Shown here: piece by piece, positions 60,318 to 64,000 of the stretch
Layout: every line of letters begins with the position of its first letter
Position numbering within the stretch: position 1 is the first letter of the stretch
Assembly (NCBI GenBank): GCA_018340375.1
Contig: JAFFJZ010000003.1
Coordinates: forward strand, 25,916,001-25,980,000
Direction: 5' to 3'
DNA: 64,000 nucleotides
Origin: Gonatopus flavifemur
Taxonomy: Eukaryota > Arthropoda > Insecta > Hymenoptera > Dryinidae
Position numbers and translations under genes: made by a program
Notes under the pieces: generated by a model
Told to the model about the DNA's origin: nothing
What the model saw: the letters and a program-made list of their open reading frames with translations, nothing else
Databases searched by the model: none

Positions 60318-63032
60318 AATTTGCAACCCTGTATACACGTTGATGTCTCTATCTCTTTATTCGACGTCTAACGAACTCATCTCATCCTCAAAGATGCATA
60401 ATGAAACAAAAATATCACAGTCCTAGAACTTCTCAATCGATTGTCCTGGAAACTCCTGGAAAAATCGGATTTTTCGATAACAGTAGATACTCTGAATAGG
60501 CACTTTTCATAATTTATACCTTATATTATGGATTCTCTTAGGTTCAATTTTGGGATAAAAAATATTCTGCCTATGTCACATATTGAAGTACTCTGTGCCA
60601 TTTCCAAGGTTTTGATTAACTGGAATAGAAATCGAATATGCTCCGACTGTATACGTTCAACATGAAATCCATCCTGCAATTCACATGGATGTAAGAATCA
60701 TGGCTATAGTTTAAAATGATGAAACAAATGTACTTCAAACTCTGGATGCATTGATCAAAGCGGGACTTAACTTTGAGTTCATCAAAGCCTCAAAAATGAT
60801 ATCGAAGTGATACCGGACTGTTGGTTAATAAAACATTGAAATCTCTCTCCATACAACGTCAATTATAACTTGTTTCGTTTATATGATTACGAGGACGTAT
60901 ATCAATGAGATCATTCAATATTCCACAAATGCAATATGTCAAATTCAAAGAGCGAATACAGGAAACATTTAACGCATGAGAAAATCGAGAAATCCTATCA
61001 TTATCACTATTATTAAAACACATGTAACTTTATAATCCCCAAAAGGGGATAAATACTCTCCAAATCATTACAAGCGAGAGAGAATCGATCCCCTCGATGA
61101 TGAAAAAAAATGTTCTCTCTGGAAATCTTGGCTAAATTCATACGAACGTAACATCAAAGAACTTGGCTTCCGATGGTATTCAAACTTGTTAATTCTCGCT
61201 GATCCTTCGCGTGTATTCCATACGAGGACGAGCTGGGTGGAATAAAATCTCAGTTGGAAAACGTGATATTGAATCGTACAAGGGATCGATTTATTTGGAA
61301 AAATCCTTGGAAATGACTCGATATGATAGCGACTCGACAAAACCACTCGTATTCGGTCGAGTGGATTCAAAAGGAACGAGAGTGGAAGGGAAACCGGAGA
61401 ACAACTTGAAAACCACTTTCAACAATATCGCGTACTAGCTTGAAACTGAGTGTTCCTTGGCATTCCAAGGAAAAGTCACGGTACATCGTTAGGCCGTCAC
61501 TTAGAAATTCTACCCTCGTCTTCGTGTGTCGAGATACGGAGAGTGTAACGAAATTGGCCAACCTTTTGCTCAAGCTGGTAAAATAAGAGGGATTTATCGT
61601 GATGGTAAAGAGAAAAACATGTTGAACTAAGCCGAAGCGTGTTTCATTTGGATCTTAAATACTCTCGTTCGTTTTTTCCGGACGACGAGTGTGTGAGAAT
61701 CCTTATATCTGCTCCTTTCATCTCGGCCAGAGTTATCGTTCGCTTTTTACCATTCCATTGTGATGAATTTTATTTCCCAACGATAGTAACGCGCAAACAT
61801 AAACCTCATGGATTGTAATAGCGTGTAGAGGATATGGTATAATAACAAGATTCCGAAATACATGAACGAGAGGACATTTAATTTCCGCTATTGTACGAGA
61901 ATTAAATCCGGATTAAAGAGAGAAGTGATCGTATTTGAATTTACCGCATATCGAAATTTCTATTATATGCGTATTATTTCCATTCCCCAATGAAATCGAT
62001 GCTCCGCCGCGCGTCCCTACGATCGAATATATTTTTATCCTCATTTTTTCGGATAATATTCTCACGTATTTGTATTATGGGTTTGTTTATTAGCGTCACC
62101 TTTCCAGCCCGGTATAGTATACGTGGACATATTGGATCGATCGATCGTGGTGTTATAATACATATTATTATACGTGAATTTCGATTCATCTGAAGATGAT
62201 TTTTATCATTTGTTATTTTTGTTTTGGATGCATGGAATAATTAATTCTTACAAATCTCTCGATTTCGTACGATAATTCTGTTATTCGTTTTGAATTTAAT
62301 TTCTAATGTCCCTCAATGAAAATATCTTAGAATGTCATGGAATGAATAGTGAACGAGCAATCTTGTACGTCGAAGGTTGGTGACGTAATAAAACTACGAC
62401 GATTAAAGAAGCGAAAGAGAAAAAAAATGAGAGAATAACAGTTGGAGGAAGAATGATGAAAGATAAAAATCGAATCCATATTGAACTATACAGTGGAATT
62501 ACAACCGTGAAATTTACAGGCGGAGTTGAACAATATTTTGAAAAAGTACAATCATAATTCTCTTTGAACGAGCAATTTTATATGGGAAAATTTGTTACAT
62601 GTTTTGTACATAAATCATCGGATATGGCTGGTATACATCGACGCAAATAGGCTCAGTCGATGCGGCTAAAATTTATGAACAATGTGATCATCTAAAATCC
62701 AATTTTTCATTCTGAGTTTCGAAACATTGAAGACTGATGGGTTGAATCATCAGATCAATTGATTTTTCAAATTCTTCAATCAAATTTTCTTCAAATAAAT
62801 TATACAAAAATTTGTTTAGAATAAATACAAACGCAATTCGATTTTTAGAATGATATTCTATTTTTCCAAGCAGAAGTAATTGGATTCTCACGGAATCATG
62901 CCAAATATTCATTCTTTGGCATGCCTTCCGTTGGATTCCAAAGGAGGGAAGTATCGCGCGTAGGGATCATTTTGAAAAATATGATCTTGATTTCATTTCG
63001 CTGCGAAATTGCTTTTGCTCTCAAGGGAACTT

Positions 63033-63075
63033 TAGCATCAGAAGGAGCCACTCAAATTTTGCGCCAACTGTTTTC
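63033..63075 (+). repeat. Dispersed repeat, copy 2 (partner at 11814)
   Basis: Second copy of the GCATCAGRAGGAGC / AAATTTTGCGCCAACT repeat, in the same orientation as the copy at 11814-11870. Sequence to the left (62890-62960) has short palindromes such as CATGCCAAA/TTTGGCATG, but no clear terminus. Confidence 0.6.
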
Positions 63076-64000
63076 ATATAAATGAAACGTCGTGAATTGT
63101 GAACCTGAAAAGGCGCATCGTTGATTTTCTAACGATTACTCGAATATTTATAATGAAAATGATGAATTTCATTGACGTTTGAAGGTTAGAATTAAAACAT
63201 TTCATTTTATAGCAACTACAAAATGATTAGACAGTGTTCTTTGAAATCAATCTTCCGGAATTTATTGAATAAATATCCACGTGGTGAAATTTCAAATCAG
63301 AACACTTGTAAATAGAAAATAGGAGTGAAGGAATACAAGCATGGCACTTGCAAAACAGTTGAGAATATTATAATTGTTGTATATATTACTGCAAGCTGAG
63401 TGTGGTACGTACATCACAACAGTTGTAATTGCCACATTTGAATAAGTACTCACGTCAGAAAAAAAAAGCAAAAGACTGAATGAAATTACGTAAAATTTGA
63501 ATACACGATACATACACATCGTGTCACGTGAATATATAGGTGCATTTAATTTGTATGAAATATAATATCGTTAGAATGCCGTAGATAGCTGGTAATTGTA
63601 TTTAATGAATTTTCATATGACTATGCGAATGAAATATTTTCATGTAATTAGATGATTATATAAAAACAAAGTTTATTGTTCTTACATCCTTATTTGGTTT
63701 CATCAATAATTATATCTTGGAGGAAATTTTCGAATTTTTCTACATCTGAATTGTTTGGAAGGAAATAATACGATATGGTATAAATTCAATTCAACGAGGA
63801 GAGATTTTGTATAGTTGACTAAAACACATATAGAAAAAATATCTGTTTGCGTATTATCGATATTGATGCTCTTGGTACTCGATCGGTCGCAAAGCATATT
63901 AAACTACGTAACCATTCCCAAGAGGGATCAACTTATACCGCAGAAGTTTCATAATACTCGATAATGTATTTTTATATTAGAAATAAGAACGATCGATAAT

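Larger units (their letters stand above)
50886..64000. other. No gene recognised: dpr promoter side, first intron or intergenic
   Basis: Apart from the elements and simple repeats listed at 51490, 55589, 56871, 58012, 58801, 59518, 60034 and 63033, nothing here looks like a host gene. Frames reach at most about 110 codons, lack recognisable domains, and the longer ones coincide with repeats or low-complexity tracts. I cannot tell first intron from intergenic sequence. Confidence 0.6.

Noticed and set aside
1..64000. CRISPR arrays, bacterial operons, riboswitches, rRNA genes, LTR retroelements or viral insertions
   Set aside because: No regularly spaced repeats of CRISPR type, no rRNA-like sequence, no long terminal repeats or reverse-transcriptase, integrase or capsid-like frames. 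The spliced insect-type gene makes prokaryotic features irrelevant.

Overview
The window is strongly AT-rich, gene-poor animal DNA with spliceosomal introns and many short DNA-transposon remains. The only host gene I recognise is a dpr (defective proboscis extension response) immunoglobulin-family cell-surface gene on the minus strand, a family expanded in insects. I read this as an insect nuclear genome. Hymenoptera fits the base composition and transposon mix, but nothing here proves the order.

Layout of the host gene, 5' to 3' on the minus strand: a candidate upstream exon at 50781-50885; an exon with the probable start codon and signal peptide at 45717-45814; an exon with the N-terminal spacer and first half of Ig domain 1 at 16104-16294; and an exon with the second half of Ig domain 1 at 11961-12122. 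The three certain exons join in frame into 143 codons ending at the second Ig cysteine. Ig domain 2, the C-terminus and the 3' end must lie beyond the left edge. Introns are about 29.4 kb (16295-45716), 4.0 kb (12123-16103) and at least 12 kb (1-11960), so most of the window is dpr intron.

The introns hold many DNA-transposon remains. There is a mariner with terminal repeats and TA flanks but a dead transposase (6340-7585). A 1.9-kb hAT copy has a broken transposase and an exact 8-bp target duplication (16582-18462). A 1.1-kb non-autonomous hAT relative also has an exact 8-bp duplication (244-1367) and carries a nested foldback. A TTAA-flanked element lies at 27020-27873, a TA-flanked element at 51490-51962, and foldback elements at 8726-8964, 11316-11437 and 11520-11825. 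Terminal-repeat elements lie at 36851-38004 and 58801-59015. A fragment resembling the C-terminus of a MULE-type transposon protein is at 13002-13225.

A second class of repeats is less ordinary. Several short segments are packed with one short motif in both orientations, a different motif at each place (17820-17935, 23717-23951, 33651-34036, 37533-37852, 38655-39240, 47720-47955, 14320-14500). At least two of these have terminal inverted repeats. There are also tandem arrays with periods of exactly 157 bp (46863-47333) and 142 bp (60034-60317).

The right side (50886-64000) has no gene I can support and may be the first intron, the promoter region or intergenic DNA. The most notable non-repeat candidates are a microRNA-like hairpin at 31202-31306, a short open frame with a signal-peptide-like start and an RFamide-like site at 4282-4485, and the in-frame N-terminal extension of the dpr protein encoded by 50781-50833.
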